The notes under the pieces: generated by a model
Told to the model about the DNA's origin: nothing
The model's database searches: none
Seen by the model: the letters and a program-made list of their open reading frames with translations, nothing else
Source: Saccharopolyspora oryzae
GTDB lineage: Bacteria; Actinomycetota; Actinomycetes; Mycobacteriales; Pseudonocardiaceae
Reading direction: 5' to 3'
Assembly: GCF_027853915.1 (NCBI RefSeq)
Contig: NZ_JAQGLA010000017.1
Coordinates: forward strand, 41,668-105,667
Length of the DNA: 64,000 bases
Translations under genes and position numbers: made by a program
Shown: piece after piece, positions 45,864 to 54,819 of the stretch
Layout: each line of letters opens with the position of its first letter
Numbering within the stretch: position 1 is the first letter of the stretch

Positions 45864-48548
45864 ATGCGGAAGTCCACGGCGATCGCAGCAGCGGTCGCGA
45901 CGTTCTCGCTGGGGGTGGGTCCGGTTGCGGCTGCGGCACCGCCACCACCCGATCCCGTCGGGCTCGACGTGCTGTTCATCGGGGCCCACCCCGATGACGA
46001 GGCCAGCACCCTGTCGACGCTGGGGCAGTGGAGCGAACAGCACCACCTCAAGGCCGGCGTCATCACGACCACCAGGGGCGAAGGCGGCGGCAACGCGGTC
46101 GGACTGGAAGAAGGCCCGCCGCTGGGGCTGATCCGCGAGGGCGAGGAACGGCGTGCGGTCGGCAAGGCCGGTGTCGAGCACGTCTACAACCTGGACAAGC
46201 TCGACTTCTTCTACACGGTCAGCGCCCCGCTGACCGCGCAGGTCTGGGACCGGGAAGAAACCCTGTCGCGGGTGGTGCGCATCGTCCGGGCGACCAAGCC
46301 CAAGGTGATCGTGACGATGAACCCGTCGCCGACGCCCGGCAACCACGGCAACCACCAGCAGGCGGCCCGGCTCGCCGTCGAGGCCTACCTGAAGGCCGGT
46401 GACCCGTCGGTGTTCCCGGAGCAGGTCTCGCAGGAAGGCCTCGAACCCTGGAACCCCGGACGGCTGTTCCGGTCGGGCGGGCAGGGCGCTGCCGACACCG
46501 GTCCGGATTGCGAAGCTGCCGGCTATCGCCCGGCCGAACCCACCGACCGCGTCCTCGGCGTGTGGGCCGGGCGCACGTCCCCGGCCAACGACGGCAAGAC
46601 CTGGGCGACCGTGGAGCGCGAAGCGGAATGGGAGTACCGGACGCAGGGTTGGGCCAGCAACCCGCCCGCGCCGGCAGATCCTGCGAAGATCGCCTGCGAT
46701 TGGTTCACCGAGATCGACAGCCGAGCCCCCTACGGCCCGGACGCGACCGGGGCTACCGCGCCGCTGGACGGTGCTGCGCTGCCCGGCTCCGGTGGTCTGC
46801 CGGTGGGCACCGAGCTCGCGATCGACACCGAGCGCTTCGACGTCGTTCCGGGCGCCGGGTTCGAGGTGTCCGTTCAGGTGGGGGCGGCAGATCGGGCGCT
46901 GCAGCAGAGCAAGGTGCAGCTGACCGCGCCGACGGGTTGGCAGGTCGCGGGTTCCGGCGACCTCGGCACGGTCACCCCGGGCGGGAACAAGACCGCGCAG
47001 TTCACCGTGACGCCCTCGGCCGATGCCGCGCCGAACACGCGGTTCCGGCTGGAAGCACGACTCGACACCGCCGACGGTGCGAGTGGCATCTCCTCGCGCG
47101 TGGTGCGGGTCGTCCCCGAAGTGCGGGGCACGATCGAACCGCTGCCGCAGGTCGGCCAGTTCCGCGACTGGGCCGCCGAGGTCGGCGCGCCCCAGCTGGA
47201 CAGCCTGATCAAACCGGTGCTCACGGTGGGCAGCGGCAGGACCCGCCCGGTGCGGGTGGATCTGGTCAACCGCGGGACGGCACCGGAAAGCGGTGTGGTT
47301 CGGCTGAACCTGCCCGCAGGCTTCAGCGCCGACGCACCCGAGAAGCCCTACGCGGATCTCGCACCCGGTGCAACCGGTGCGGTGACCTTCGAGGTCACCA
47401 ACACCGACCCGACCCTGCCGACGTCCAACCGGGCGCCCGACGACGGTGATTACCCGGTCGGCATCGAGACCACCTCGTCCAAGGGGACCGGGACCGAGTC
47501 CGCGGCGCTGGAACTGGTGCCGGTGGCGGTGGTGGAGAAGGCGCAGACGGCCCCGGTCGTGGACGGCGTCGAGGAAGAAGGCGAGTACACCGGCCCCGAA
47601 CTGGACCTCTCCTCGTTGTGGGAGGGCGAGCCGACCGGGCGGGACGACATCTCCGGCACCGCGAAGGTGAACTTCACCGACGACGCGCTGCACGTGGTGG
47701 TGCACGTGACCGACGACGTGCTCGGGACCGTCCTCGCCCCGGAGGACTGCAAGCGGCACCGCCGCACGGACTCGGTGGAGATCACCATCGACCCGAAGGG
47801 CACGTCGGAGAACACGGCGACCGCGTTCAAGACCGGGATCTTCCCGATCACCGACGACCCGGCGGCGGGCAACCCGCCGTGCTTCGAGCGCGACGCCGAC
47901 AACCACCAGGGGCCGGGCGCGGAGACGGCGCCGGGCATGGAGGTCGCGTCGAAGGTCTCCGAGCCGTACCGCGGCTACACGCTCGAGGCGAAGATCCCGT
48001 TCGACGTGCTGCCGGACGCGGTCGACCCGGCGCGCATGGGGCTCAACGTGCTGATCTACGACTCCGACACCCAGGACAGGACCAGCCAGACCCGGGTCGG
48101 TTGGTCGACCTGGAACGGCGTGCGCGGTGACCCCTACCGCTGGGGCCTGGCCGAGCTGCCGGGCCTGCTCCCGGGAACCACCGGGCCGAAGGAGCCGGTG
48201 CTGCCGGATCTCGCGGCCGAGAGCGTGGATTCACCGCTGAGCATCCTGCAGTCCAGCGCAGACGGGGTGCCGCTGTCGGGCGGGCGCGGGCTCGCCGCTG
48301 ACGCGGTGCAGATCCGCTCGGTGAAGCGGGTCGACGCGGAGACCGCCGAGGTCCGGTTGGCTGCGGAGGTGCCCGGTTCGGTCCGGTTGTTCGGTTGGGA
48401 CGGCGAGCAGGTGACCGGCCGCGGGACCAGCGAGCTCACCGCTGGTGAGTCGGTCGTGCGACTGCCGATCGGTGCCGCTGATCGCGTGCTGCTGTCCTAC
48501 GAGTCGGGTGGTGCGGCGCTCGCGCGGACCGCGCAGGTCGACGGCTGA
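45864..48548 (+). CDS. Secreted PIG-L family deacetylase with NEW3-like and CBM9-like domains (long paralogue)
   Basis: 894 residues. Signal peptide (about 1-25, ending AAAA) then a PIG-L N-deacetylase domain with FIGAHPDDEASTLSTLG and later NPSPTPGNHGNHQQAARLAV. Two beta-rich NEW3-like modules follow (about 300-420 and 440-560), then a CBM9/DOMON-like domain (about 570-780; DSVEITIDPKGTSENTAT, DNHQGPGAETAPGMEV) and a C-terminal beta region. It closely parallels the 788-residue protein at 4870-7236, with one extra beta module. Likely acts outside the cell on an acetylated glycan (inference). ATG 45864 has TGGAGGAAGA upstream. The ROK regulator just downstream may control it. Confidence 0.85.
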   Translation: MRKSTAIAAAVATFSLGVGPVAAAAPPPPDPVGLDVLFIGAHPDDEASTLSTLGQWSEQHHLKAGVITTTRGEGGGNAVGLEEGPPLGLIREGEERRAVGKAGVEHVYNLDKLDFFYTVSAPLTAQVWDREETLSRVVRIVRATKPKVIVTMNPSPTPGNHGNHQQAARLAVEAYLKAGDPSVFPEQVSQEGLEPWNPGRLFRSGGQGAADTGPDCEAAGYRPAEPTDRVLGVWAGRTSPANDGKTWATVEREAEWEYRTQGWASNPPAPADPAKIACDWFTEIDSRAPYGPDATGATAPLDGAALPGSGGLPVGTELAIDTERFDVVPGAGFEVSVQVGAADRALQQSKVQLTAPTGWQVAGSGDLGTVTPGGNKTAQFTVTPSADAAPNTRFRLEARLDTADGASGISSRVVRVVPEVRGTIEPLPQVGQFRDWAAEVGAPQLDSLIKPVLTVGSGRTRPVRVDLVNRGTAPESGVVRLNLPAGFSADAPEKPYADLAPGATGAVTFEVTNTDPTLPTSNRAPDDGDYPVGIETTSSKGTGTESAALELVPVAVVEKAQTAPVVDGVEEEGEYTGPELDLSSLWEGEPTGRDDISGTAKVNFTDDALHVVVHVTDDVLGTVLAPEDCKRHRRTDSVEITIDPKGTSENTATAFKTGIFPITDDPAAGNPPCFERDADNHQGPGAETAPGMEVASKVSEPYRGYTLEAKIPFDVLPDAVDPARMGLNVLIYDSDTQDRTSQTRVGWSTWNGVRGDPYRWGLAELPGLLPGTTGPKEPVLPDLAAESVDSPLSILQSSADGVPLSGGRGLAADAVQIRSVKRVDAETAEVRLAAEVPGSVRLFGWDGEQVTGRGTSELTAGESVVRLPIGAADRVLLSYESGGAALARTAQVDG

Positions 48549-48555
48549 CGGGAAC

Positions 48556-48595
48556 GTCGAGCGGCCTGGCGGCTTCGGCGGTCGGGCCGCTCGAC
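48556..48595. terminator. Hairpin terminator after the PIG-L gene
   Basis: Perfect 11-base arms GTCGAGCGGCC/GGCCGCTCGAC (48556-48566, 48585-48595) eight bases after the stop, with an 18-base GC-rich loop. Confidence 0.65.
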
Positions 48596-48633
48596 TGCGC
48601 TCTGGCCCTGGTGGCGGGATCGATCGTGACCTA

Positions 48634-48660
48634 GACTTTCATTCCGGTAGAAAGAAAGTC
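48634..48660. promoter_or_regulatory. Candidate ROK-regulator operator
   Basis: GACTTTC at 48634-48640 and GAAAGTC at 48654-48660 form 7-base arms 10-26 bases before the ROK gene start. AT-rich TTTC/GAAA half sites are typical for ROK/XylR-type repressors. Autoregulation is inferred from position. Confidence 0.4.
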
Positions 48661-48669
48661 GAGGCATCC

Positions 48670-49791
48670 GTGACCAGAACGACCACCGCGGACAGGCGGA
48701 GCGAGGGGGGCAAGGCTCCGCGGGGGCGGCGGGACGGTCGCGCGGCAGTGCTCCGGCAGCTCCGCGAACGCCCGATGTCGCGAACCGATCTGGCCGAGCT
48801 GACCGGTATCAGCCAACCCGTGATCACCCGGCTCGTGCGCGATCTGCTGGCCGACGAGGTGGTGGCGGAGATCGGGGCGGCCGGTTCGTCCGGCGGTCGT
48901 CGCCCGGTGCTGCTCGCGATCCGGTCGCGCAGCAGGTGGGTGCTGCTGGCGCGGTTGGCCCGCGGCCGGGCCGAGCTCGCGCTGGCCGACCTCACCGGCA
49001 CCGTCGTGACCCACCGCCGCGCGGACTACCAGGGCGACCGGATGGAGCTGGACTGGCTCGTCGCGGAGCTGGCCGAGCTGTGCCGGATCAACGGGCTGGA
49101 CACCGCGGACGTATGCGGCGTGGCGGTCGCGGTGCCGGGTGTCGTGACGCCCCGCACGGGCGTGGTCGGCACCGCGCCCGACCTCGGTTGGACCGCCCCG
49201 GAACCGCTGGGTGAAGTCCTCGCGAACCGGTTCGGCGATTGCGTGCTGGTGGACAACGACGTGAATCTGATGCTGACCGGAGAACGGGTGCACGGTGCGG
49301 CGCGAGGCGCTGACGACGTCGTCCTGCTCTACATAGGACGGTTCATCGGCGCGAGCATCATGCTGGGTGGGCGGGTGTTGCCGGGGGCGCACGGCGCCAG
49401 CGGCGAGATCGGCCTGCTGCCCCTGCGCGATTCGGATTCCGGTTCCACGGTGGAGCAGCGCTACGGCCTGAGCGGCCTGGCCGACGAGATCGGTGCCGCC
49501 GAGCCGGTGCGGGAGCTGGCCGAGAGCGGCCGGCTGGACGAGGTGGTCTCGGCGTGGGGGCACCTGGTCGTGGCGTTGTCGCTGGCAGTGGACCCCGCGT
49601 TGGTGCTGGTCGGCGGGGCGGCGACCGAACTGGGCGAGTCCGGGCTGGTGCGCATCCGCTCCGAGCTGGGCCAGCGGGTGCCGGTCTGCCCGGACGTCCG
49701 GTTCGCGGAGCTGGGGGACCGGGCGGTCACCCAGGGGGCGCTCGAACGGATCCGCGACCTCGTGATCGATTCCGGAGCGATCCGGCCCTGA
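48670..49791 (+). CDS. ROK-family transcriptional regulator (sugar-responsive)
   Basis: 373 residues. An N-terminal winged HTH (about 20-85; MSRTDLAELTGISQPVITRL) is joined to a ROK sugar-kinase-like domain (about 95-365) with VLVDNDVNLML, PGAHGASGEIGLL and LVLVGGAATELGESG. A full glucokinase-type zinc cysteine motif (CxCGxxGC) is absent, pointing to a regulator that binds sugar rather than phosphorylates it. GTG 48670 is used. It lies downstream of the secreted PIG-L gene and could tie it to sugar availability. Confidence 0.85.
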   Translation: MTRTTTADRRSEGGKAPRGRRDGRAAVLRQLRERPMSRTDLAELTGISQPVITRLVRDLLADEVVAEIGAAGSSGGRRPVLLAIRSRSRWVLLARLARGRAELALADLTGTVVTHRRADYQGDRMELDWLVAELAELCRINGLDTADVCGVAVAVPGVVTPRTGVVGTAPDLGWTAPEPLGEVLANRFGDCVLVDNDVNLMLTGERVHGAARGADDVVLLYIGRFIGASIMLGGRVLPGAHGASGEIGLLPLRDSDSGSTVEQRYGLSGLADEIGAAEPVRELAESGRLDEVVSAWGHLVVALSLAVDPALVLVGGAATELGESGLVRIRSELGQRVPVCPDVRFAELGDRAVTQGALERIRDLVIDSGAIRP

Positions 49792-49994
49792 TGACCAGCC
49801 GCTCGTGTCGCGCCTGGGCAGCTCGGCTGGTCGTCCGATGTGGATGGATGTGCCGCGGGTGTGAGGTGGCTGCCCGTCGGGGCAACCGCTGGTGCCGCTT
49901 GGGCGAGGAATTCCAGCAGGTGCGAATTCGTTCCCTGCCTGAGTCGGCGACGGGAACCGCGACCTGACGGACATCGCAGAGCCGGGCGAACCGC

Positions 49995-50336
49995 TCAGCC
50001 CGGGCCGCCGCCGAAGCTGATCTCGTTGCCGTCCGAGTCGCGGTAGACCACCTTGGTCACGCCGCCTTCGTACGTCTCGCGCTTCGCGGGCTCGACGCCC
50101 CGCCGGGCGACCTCGGCGACTCGGTCCTCGAGGTCGTCGACGAACGTCAGGACCAGCGCGTTCCCCGCCCGTTCCGGGTCCTCGACGATGTAGACGTAGC
50201 GATGTTCGGCGACTTCCCACACCGCCTCGACCTCGTTCGGCAGGAACGACGGCGGGCGGCCGAAGAGCCGCTCGTACCACGGCAGTGCAGCGGCGTAGTC
50301 GGTCACGGCGATCCCGGCGAAGAGGTCCTGGGTCAT
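49995..50336 (-). CDS. VOC superfamily protein (glyoxalase-like)
   Basis: 113-residue single VOC domain: AGIAVTDYAAALPWYERLFG in the first half; the second half ends VVYRDSDGNEISFGGG, the DxDGNxIxF metal-site pattern. ATG 50336 has GGAGG six bases upstream. It is on the same strand as, and downstream of, the TetR gene. The substrate is unknown. Confidence 0.85.
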   Translation of the reverse strand: MTQDLFAGIAVTDYAAALPWYERLFGRPPSFLPNEVEAVWEVAEHRYVYIVEDPERAGNALVLTFVDDLEDRVAEVARRGVEPAKRETYEGGVTKVVYRDSDGNEISFGGGPG

Positions 50337-50430
50337 TCGGTCCTCCACGTGCACTCGATGTGTCCTGAGTACCGACTTCGCCGGTGGCGAGAACTCATCG
50401 TCCCCGTCCGGGCAGACGAATCCGGGGAAT

Positions 50431-51030
50431 TCAGCCTGGCTCGCGGTGATCCGGTGTTGCCGCGGCGAGCAACGCCCGTGCCGCCGCCTTCGCGTGCTGA
50501 GCGCAGTTCGCGTCGTTGAGGACCATCGATCGGCTGGCCGCGCCGTCGACGAGGACGGCCAGTTGTTCTGCCAGCGATCGGGGGTTCGCGGCCCCCAGCG
50601 CGCTCGTCAGGTCGGTCAGGTGCGTGAGCAAGCGGCGCTTCTGCTCGGCGGCGAACTCGTGGACCGGGCTGGTCGGGTCGGGGAACTCGGCGGCCGCGTC
50701 GATGAAGGGGCATCCGCGGATCGGGTCGACGTCGTCGGGTGCCTCGAACAGCGCGAGGACGCGTTCCTCGGGCGGGAGGTCTGCGCGCTCGAGCACCCCT
50801 TCCAGGGTGCGCCCGGATTCGACCAGGTCCCGCAGGTAGCTCACCACCAGGTCGTCCTTGGTGGGGAAGTGCGCGTACAGGGTGCGCTTCGACACCGGGG
50901 CTGCGGCGGCGACCTGTTCCATGCTGGTCGTGTTGATGCCCTGCGCCTCGAAGAGCGCGGTCGCTGCGGCGAGGACGCGCTCGCGCCCGCCTCGTCCCCT
51001 GCGGCGCTGGACCGCCTGCTGCTCAGCCAC
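50431..51030 (-). CDS. TetR-family transcriptional repressor
   Basis: About 199 residues. The N-terminal TetR HTH is clear (ERVLAAATALFEAQGINTTS, then EQVAAAAPVSKRTLYAHFPT, residues about 17-60); the C-terminal ligand/dimer domain has GCPFIDAAAEF, a block of the TetR_C_33-like group. GTG 51030 is chosen; TTG 51036 is also possible. It is divergent from a nitroreductase gene. The intergenic region holds a near-perfect 26-base inverted repeat, its probable operator, so the nitroreductase is its likely target. Confidence 0.88.
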   Translation of the reverse strand: MAEQQAVQRRRGRGGRERVLAAATALFEAQGINTTSMEQVAAAAPVSKRTLYAHFPTKDDLVVSYLRDLVESGRTLEGVLERADLPPEERVLALFEAPDDVDPIRGCPFIDAAAEFPDPTSPVHEFAAEQKRRLLTHLTDLTSALGAANPRSLAEQLAVLVDGAASRSMVLNDANCAQHAKAAARALLAAATPDHREPG

Positions 51031-51084
51031 CAGCAAAGTGTACAGCCCCGTGTACTTAACGAGCCGATGCGTGATAGCGTCCCG

Positions 51085-51110
51085 CTAAGTAAACGAAGTC
51101 GTGTACTTAG
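51085..51110. promoter_or_regulatory. TetR operator, 26-base inverted repeat
   Basis: Arms CTAAGTAAACG and CGTGTACTTAG match at 10 of 11 positions around AAGT. A second copy of the half site CGTGTACTTA lies at 51049-51058. The pair spans the divergent tetR/nitroreductase promoters, fitting repression of both. Confidence 0.6.
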
Positions 51111-51144
51111 GTGCACTGTTGGGCGAGTTGCGAGGTAGAGCGAA

Positions 51145-51819
51145 GTGACGGTCCTTCCTGAACACGCGGAGGAGCTGATCCGGGGCCGGCGAGCGGTGCG
51201 CTCGTTCCGGCCGGACGCAGTGCCGGGCGAGACGCTGCAAGCGATCTTCTCCCTGGCCGGCGCGGCCCCGTCGAACTCCAACACTCAGCCGTGGAGCGTC
51301 GAGGTGGTCAGCGGGGCGACCCGGGACCGGCTGAGCGAGTCGTTGCTGGCGGCGCACGCGGAGCAGCGCTTCTCCGTGGACTTCCCGTACCAGGACGAGC
51401 TCTACAGCGCGGTGCACCGGGAACGCCGGTCGGCCTTCGGCTCCGCCCTGTACGGAGCGCTGGACATCGCGCGGGACGACCACGAGGCGCGCGACGCCTT
51501 TCAAGCGGAGAGCCTGCGGTTCTACGGGGCGCCGCACGTGGCCCTGCTGCTCACACCGTCCAATGCGGACGCTCGGATGGTCGCGGACGTCGGCATGTAC
51601 GGCCAGACGCTGCTGCTGGCGATGGCGGCGCACGGAGTCGCCAGCTGCCCGCAGGGCCTGCTCGGCTTCTACGGGGACGTGGTCCGCGACTGCTTGGGGA
51701 TCCGGGACCGCAAGGTGCTCTTCGGCGTCTCCTTCGGTTATGCGCAGGATTCGGCGCCCGTCAACCAGATCGAGGTGGGCCGCGCGGATCTCGGCGAGAC
51801 GACGAGGTTCCACGGGTAG
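51145..51819 (+). CDS. Nitroreductase family flavoprotein
   Basis: 224-residue FMN-dependent oxidoreductase. RRAVRSFRPDAVPGETLQAI and AGAAPSNSNTQPW are the FMN phosphate/ring contacts; DVGMYGQTLLLAMAAHGVAS and LFGVSFGYA complete the fold. It reduces nitro compounds or quinones with NAD(P)H; the natural substrate is unknown. The start is GTG 51145. It is divergent from TetR and convergent with ispH (21-base gap). Confidence 0.9.
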   Translation: MTVLPEHAEELIRGRRAVRSFRPDAVPGETLQAIFSLAGAAPSNSNTQPWSVEVVSGATRDRLSESLLAAHAEQRFSVDFPYQDELYSAVHRERRSAFGSALYGALDIARDDHEARDAFQAESLRFYGAPHVALLLTPSNADARMVADVGMYGQTLLLAMAAHGVASCPQGLLGFYGDVVRDCLGIRDRKVLFGVSFGYAQDSAPVNQIEVGRADLGETTRFHG

Positions 51820-51840
51820 CTCCTGGCTCGCCTCCTCCGG

Positions 51841-52776
51841 TCAGCCGGTGCGCAGGGCGAGCGGGAGGCTGAAGCGTTGTGGTTCGGCGACACCGCTCTG
51901 GGCCTCGACCTGGTCGTAGCCGAGTTCGGCGAGGCGGTCGAGGAGGTGGGAGACCAGGACCTCCGGCACGGACGCACCCGCGGTCACGCCGATGGCTTCC
52001 GCTCCGTCCAGCCATGCCGGGTCGAGTTCGGCGGCGCCGTCCACGAGGTGTGCGGCGCCCGCGCCGGATGCGGTGGCGACCTCCACCAGGCGCTTGGAGT
52101 TGGAGGAGGTGGGGGAGCCGACCACCAGGACGACGTCGCAGCGCGGCGCGATCGATTTGACGGCGGTCTGGCGGTTCTGGGTGGCGAAGCAGATGTCGTC
52201 CGACGGCGGGTCCGCGAGGTCCGGGAAGCGGCGCCGGAGGACGTCGACGATCCCCATCGCATCGTCGATGGCCAGCGTGGTCTGGCACAGCCACACCACC
52301 CGGCCGGGGTCGGGCACCTCGACCGAAGCCGCGTCGTCGGTGGTCTCGACCAGCTGGATCGACTCCGGGGCCTCGCCCAGGATGCCGATGATCTCCTGGT
52401 GGCCGGCGTGCCCGATCAGCAGGACCGCGTACCCGTCGTCGGCGAACCGCACCGCCTCCCGGTGCACCTTGGTCACCAGCGGGCAGGTCGCGTCGATCAC
52501 CTCGAGCTGCCGGGTGGCGGCCGCGGTGTGCACGGCGGGGGAGACGCCGTGCGCGGAGAAGATGATCCGCGCCCCCTCCGGCACTTCCGCGACGTCTTCG
52601 ACGAAGACCGCTCCGCGCGCCTCGAGCGCGGCGATGACGTGCGTGTTGTGCACGATCTGATGTCGCACGTACACCGGTGATCCCCACCTGGCCAGGGCGT
52701 TCTCCACCGCTTCGATGGCCCGGTCCACGCCGGCGCAGCAGCCGCGCGGTGCGGCGAGCAGAACTCGTTTCGTCAT
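51841..52776 (-). CDS. ispH: 4-hydroxy-3-methylbut-2-enyl diphosphate reductase (IspH/LytB)
   Basis: 311-residue 4Fe-4S enzyme catalysing the last MEP-pathway step, HMBPP to IPP and DMAPP. Cluster cysteines are visible in [12 protein letters not shown] (about 13-14), [12 protein letters not shown] and [12 protein letters not shown]; substrate contacts are [14 protein letters not shown] and [11 protein letters not shown]. Its ATG overlaps the stop of the polyprenyl synthase (ATGA). Placement next to terpene genes suggests a dedicated supply of C5 units; I cannot tell whether another ispH exists elsewhere. Confidence 0.94.
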   Translation of the reverse strand: MTKRVLLAAPRGCCAGVDRAIEAVENALARWGSPVYVRHQIVHNTHVIAALEARGAVFVEDVAEVPEGARIIFSAHGVSPAVHTAAATRQLEVIDATCPLVTKVHREAVRFADDGYAVLLIGHAGHQEIIGILGEAPESIQLVETTDDAASVEVPDPGRVVWLCQTTLAIDDAMGIVDVLRRRFPDLADPPSDDICFATQNRQTAVKSIAPRCDVVLVVGSPTSSNSKRLVEVATASGAGAAHLVDGAAELDPAWLDGAEAIGVTAGASVPEVLVSHLLDRLAELGYDQVEAQSGVAEPQRFSLPLALRTG

Positions 52777-53828
52777 CGGTCACGCTCCACAGCTCGGTCG
52801 GCGACGGTGCGCAGCGCATCGGCCACCTCGGTGGGCAGGTGCGGGCTGTCGAGCGCGGCCAGCGCTGCGCGGTGGTGCTCGGCGATGAGGTGTTCCGCGG
52901 TGCGGACTGTTCCGGTTGCGGACAGGATGTCCCGCACGACGTCCACTTCGGACTCGGTGATGTCGGGTTTGCCCCACAGCTGCGCCAGTTTCACCGCTTG
53001 TGACGGGCTCGCGGCGGTGCGGGCGTGGGTGATGAGCGCGGTGTGCTTGCCCGCCCTGGCGTCGTCGGTGATCGGTTTGCCGGTGACCTGCGGATCGCCG
53101 AACAGGCCCAGCAGGTCGTCGCGGAGCTGGAAGGCCTTGCCCACCGGCATGCCGTAGTGGTGCAGCGCCCGCGTCACCTCGCGGGAGGCGTCGCCCGCCG
53201 CGGCACCGATCGACAACGGCCGGTACACGGTGTAGTAGGCGGTCTTGTAGCGGATGATCATCTCGGCCAGGTCCGCGTCGGAGGACCCGGCGCCCGCCGA
53301 GTGCAGGTCCAGGAACTGGCCGACGGTGACCTCGTGGCGCATCTGCGCGATCTGCGGCAGCACGCGGCCGAGCTGCTCGGCGCTGAGCTGCTGGCAGGCG
53401 AGCTTGTCGGCCCAGGCCAGCGCGAGGTCGCCGAGCACGATCGCCGCGCAGTTGCCGAACCACTCGTCGTCCTGCGGGGAGCCGCCGGGGCGGAGGCCGG
53501 CCATGACGCGGTGCACGGTCGGCCTGCCCCGCCGCGTCGCGGACCGGTCCACCACGTCGTCGTGGATCAGGATGGCGGCGTGGAACATCTCCAGCCCGGC
53601 GGCCAGCCCGATCAGCGGTGCGCGGCAGCGGGGTCGCGGATCGGCGGCCAGCCAGCCGAGGACGCACAGCACGGGGCGGATGCGCTTGCCGCCGGTCAGC
53701 ACGAACCCCTCGATCACCTCGATCATGTCGTCGGAGTGCGGTTCGACCCCGCCGGCCAGGGTCGTGCGGTCGAAGAACCCCGCGAGCGCCGAGTCGACCT
53801 CGGCGCGGATCTCGTCCAGGTCCACCAT
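52773..53828 (-). CDS. Polyprenyl diphosphate synthase (isoprenyl chain elongation)
   Basis: 351-residue trans-prenyltransferase joining IPP to allylic diphosphates. The first aspartate-rich motif is HDDVVD (Asp90-Asp94) and the second [18 protein letters not shown], the IPP-binding stretch, is at about 46-52. A small residue (Ala) five positions before the first motif would allow products longer than GPP, so GGPP or mixed products are possible. It is coupled to ispH and lies 120 bases downstream of the GPP methyltransferase, making it a plausible source of the prenyl substrate. Confidence 0.9.
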   Translation of the reverse strand: MVDLDEIRAEVDSALAGFFDRTTLAGGVEPHSDDMIEVIEGFVLTGGKRIRPVLCVLGWLAADPRPRCRAPLIGLAAGLEMFHAAILIHDDVVDRSATRRGRPTVHRVMAGLRPGGSPQDDEWFGNCAAIVLGDLALAWADKLACQQLSAEQLGRVLPQIAQMRHEVTVGQFLDLHSAGAGSSDADLAEMIIRYKTAYYTVYRPLSIGAAAGDASREVTRALHHYGMPVGKAFQLRDDLLGLFGDPQVTGKPITDDARAGKHTALITHARTAASPSQAVKLAQLWGKPDITESEVDVVRDILSATGTVRTAEHLIAEHHRAALAALDSPHLPTEVADALRTVADRAVERDR

Positions 53829-53948
53829 GCCTGCCTTAGAGCTCGTCTTCGATCCTGGTTTTCGATCTTGTGCTTTGATTCGCCGTCAGGCGAAAAGCCC
53901 GCCCTCGGCGCTTGCGCCGCCACGCAGAACGAGTTCAAGGACAGGTTC

Positions 53949-54806
53949 TTAGACGCGGTCGGCGGCGATGAGCAAGTACTGGAAGGCGCCGCTCTCGTAG
54001 GCTTCGATGAACGCGTCCTCGATGCCCGTGACCAGCGGCGACTTCGCGCGCAGCCGCCAGTACGGCAGCGTCGCCCCGGTCAGGTCGACCACCGCGGTGG
54101 GCACCAGCCGGTTCTCGGCCATCGCGCGGAAGTAGCCCGAGCGGGGGTGGATGTCGCAGATGTAGTGCGCGTTGATGGTGGACACCGCCCGCGAGGGCAG
54201 CCCGTAGACGTCGTTGTAGCAACCGGTGATCGTCACGTACCGCCCGCCGCGCGAGAGCAGCCGGGAGTGCTCGGCGAACAGGTCTCCCAGATCGGTGTAC
54301 ATGGTGGACTCGTTGTTCCAGATGGCGCGCATGCTGCCGGTGTCGAAGCCGGTGTCGAGCATGTTGAGCTGGTGGAACACGACCCGGTCGGACACCCCGC
54401 GCTGCTGGGCCTGCGCGTTGGCGAAGTCCACCTGCTTGCGGGAGATGGAGATCCCGTCCACCGCGCAGCCGAACCGCTCGTGGGCCATGAACGAGCTGCC
54501 CCCGCGACCGCACCCGGCGTCCATGATCCGGTGCTCCGGCCCGACCTCCCCGAGGTGGCCGAGCAGCAGGTCGGCCTGCTGGGTCTCCAGCCGGTGCAGT
54601 TCGGCGGTGATGCGCTCGCGGGCGGTCGCCGGATCACCGCCGGTGACCGACCAGTCCGGATCGCCGATGCCGTAGTGGTGGTGGAAGTAGCCGTCGACCT
54701 CGCCCAGCTCGAGGTTGACCGGGTTGGCCTCCCGGTTCCAGTAGTCCGCGACGCTGCCCTGGTAGATGCTGGCGGCGGTGCCGTTCTGGTGGATGGTCTC
54801 GGTCAT
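53949..54806 (-). CDS. Geranyl diphosphate 2-C-methyltransferase (2-methylisoborneol pathway)
   Basis: 285-residue SAM-dependent methyltransferase that adds a methyl to C2 of GPP, giving 2-methyl-GPP. The N-terminal region (SVADYWNREANPVNLELGEV, GYFHHHYGIG) is the GPPMT hallmark, followed by SAM motif I MDAGCGRGGSSFMA and FHQLNMLDTGF. Adjacent MIB synthase (13-base gap) and encapsulin genes confirm the pathway. Length is normal. The start is ATG 54806. Confidence 0.92.
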   Translation of the reverse strand: MTETIHQNGTAASIYQGSVADYWNREANPVNLELGEVDGYFHHHYGIGDPDWSVTGGDPATARERITAELHRLETQQADLLLGHLGEVGPEHRIMDAGCGRGGSSFMAHERFGCAVDGISISRKQVDFANAQAQQRGVSDRVVFHQLNMLDTGFDTGSMRAIWNNESTMYTDLGDLFAEHSRLLSRGGRYVTITGCYNDVYGLPSRAVSTINAHYICDIHPRSGYFRAMAENRLVPTAVVDLTGATLPYWRLRAKSPLVTGIEDAFIEAYESGAFQYLLIAADRV

Positions 54807-54819
54807 CGATCGGGTCCTC

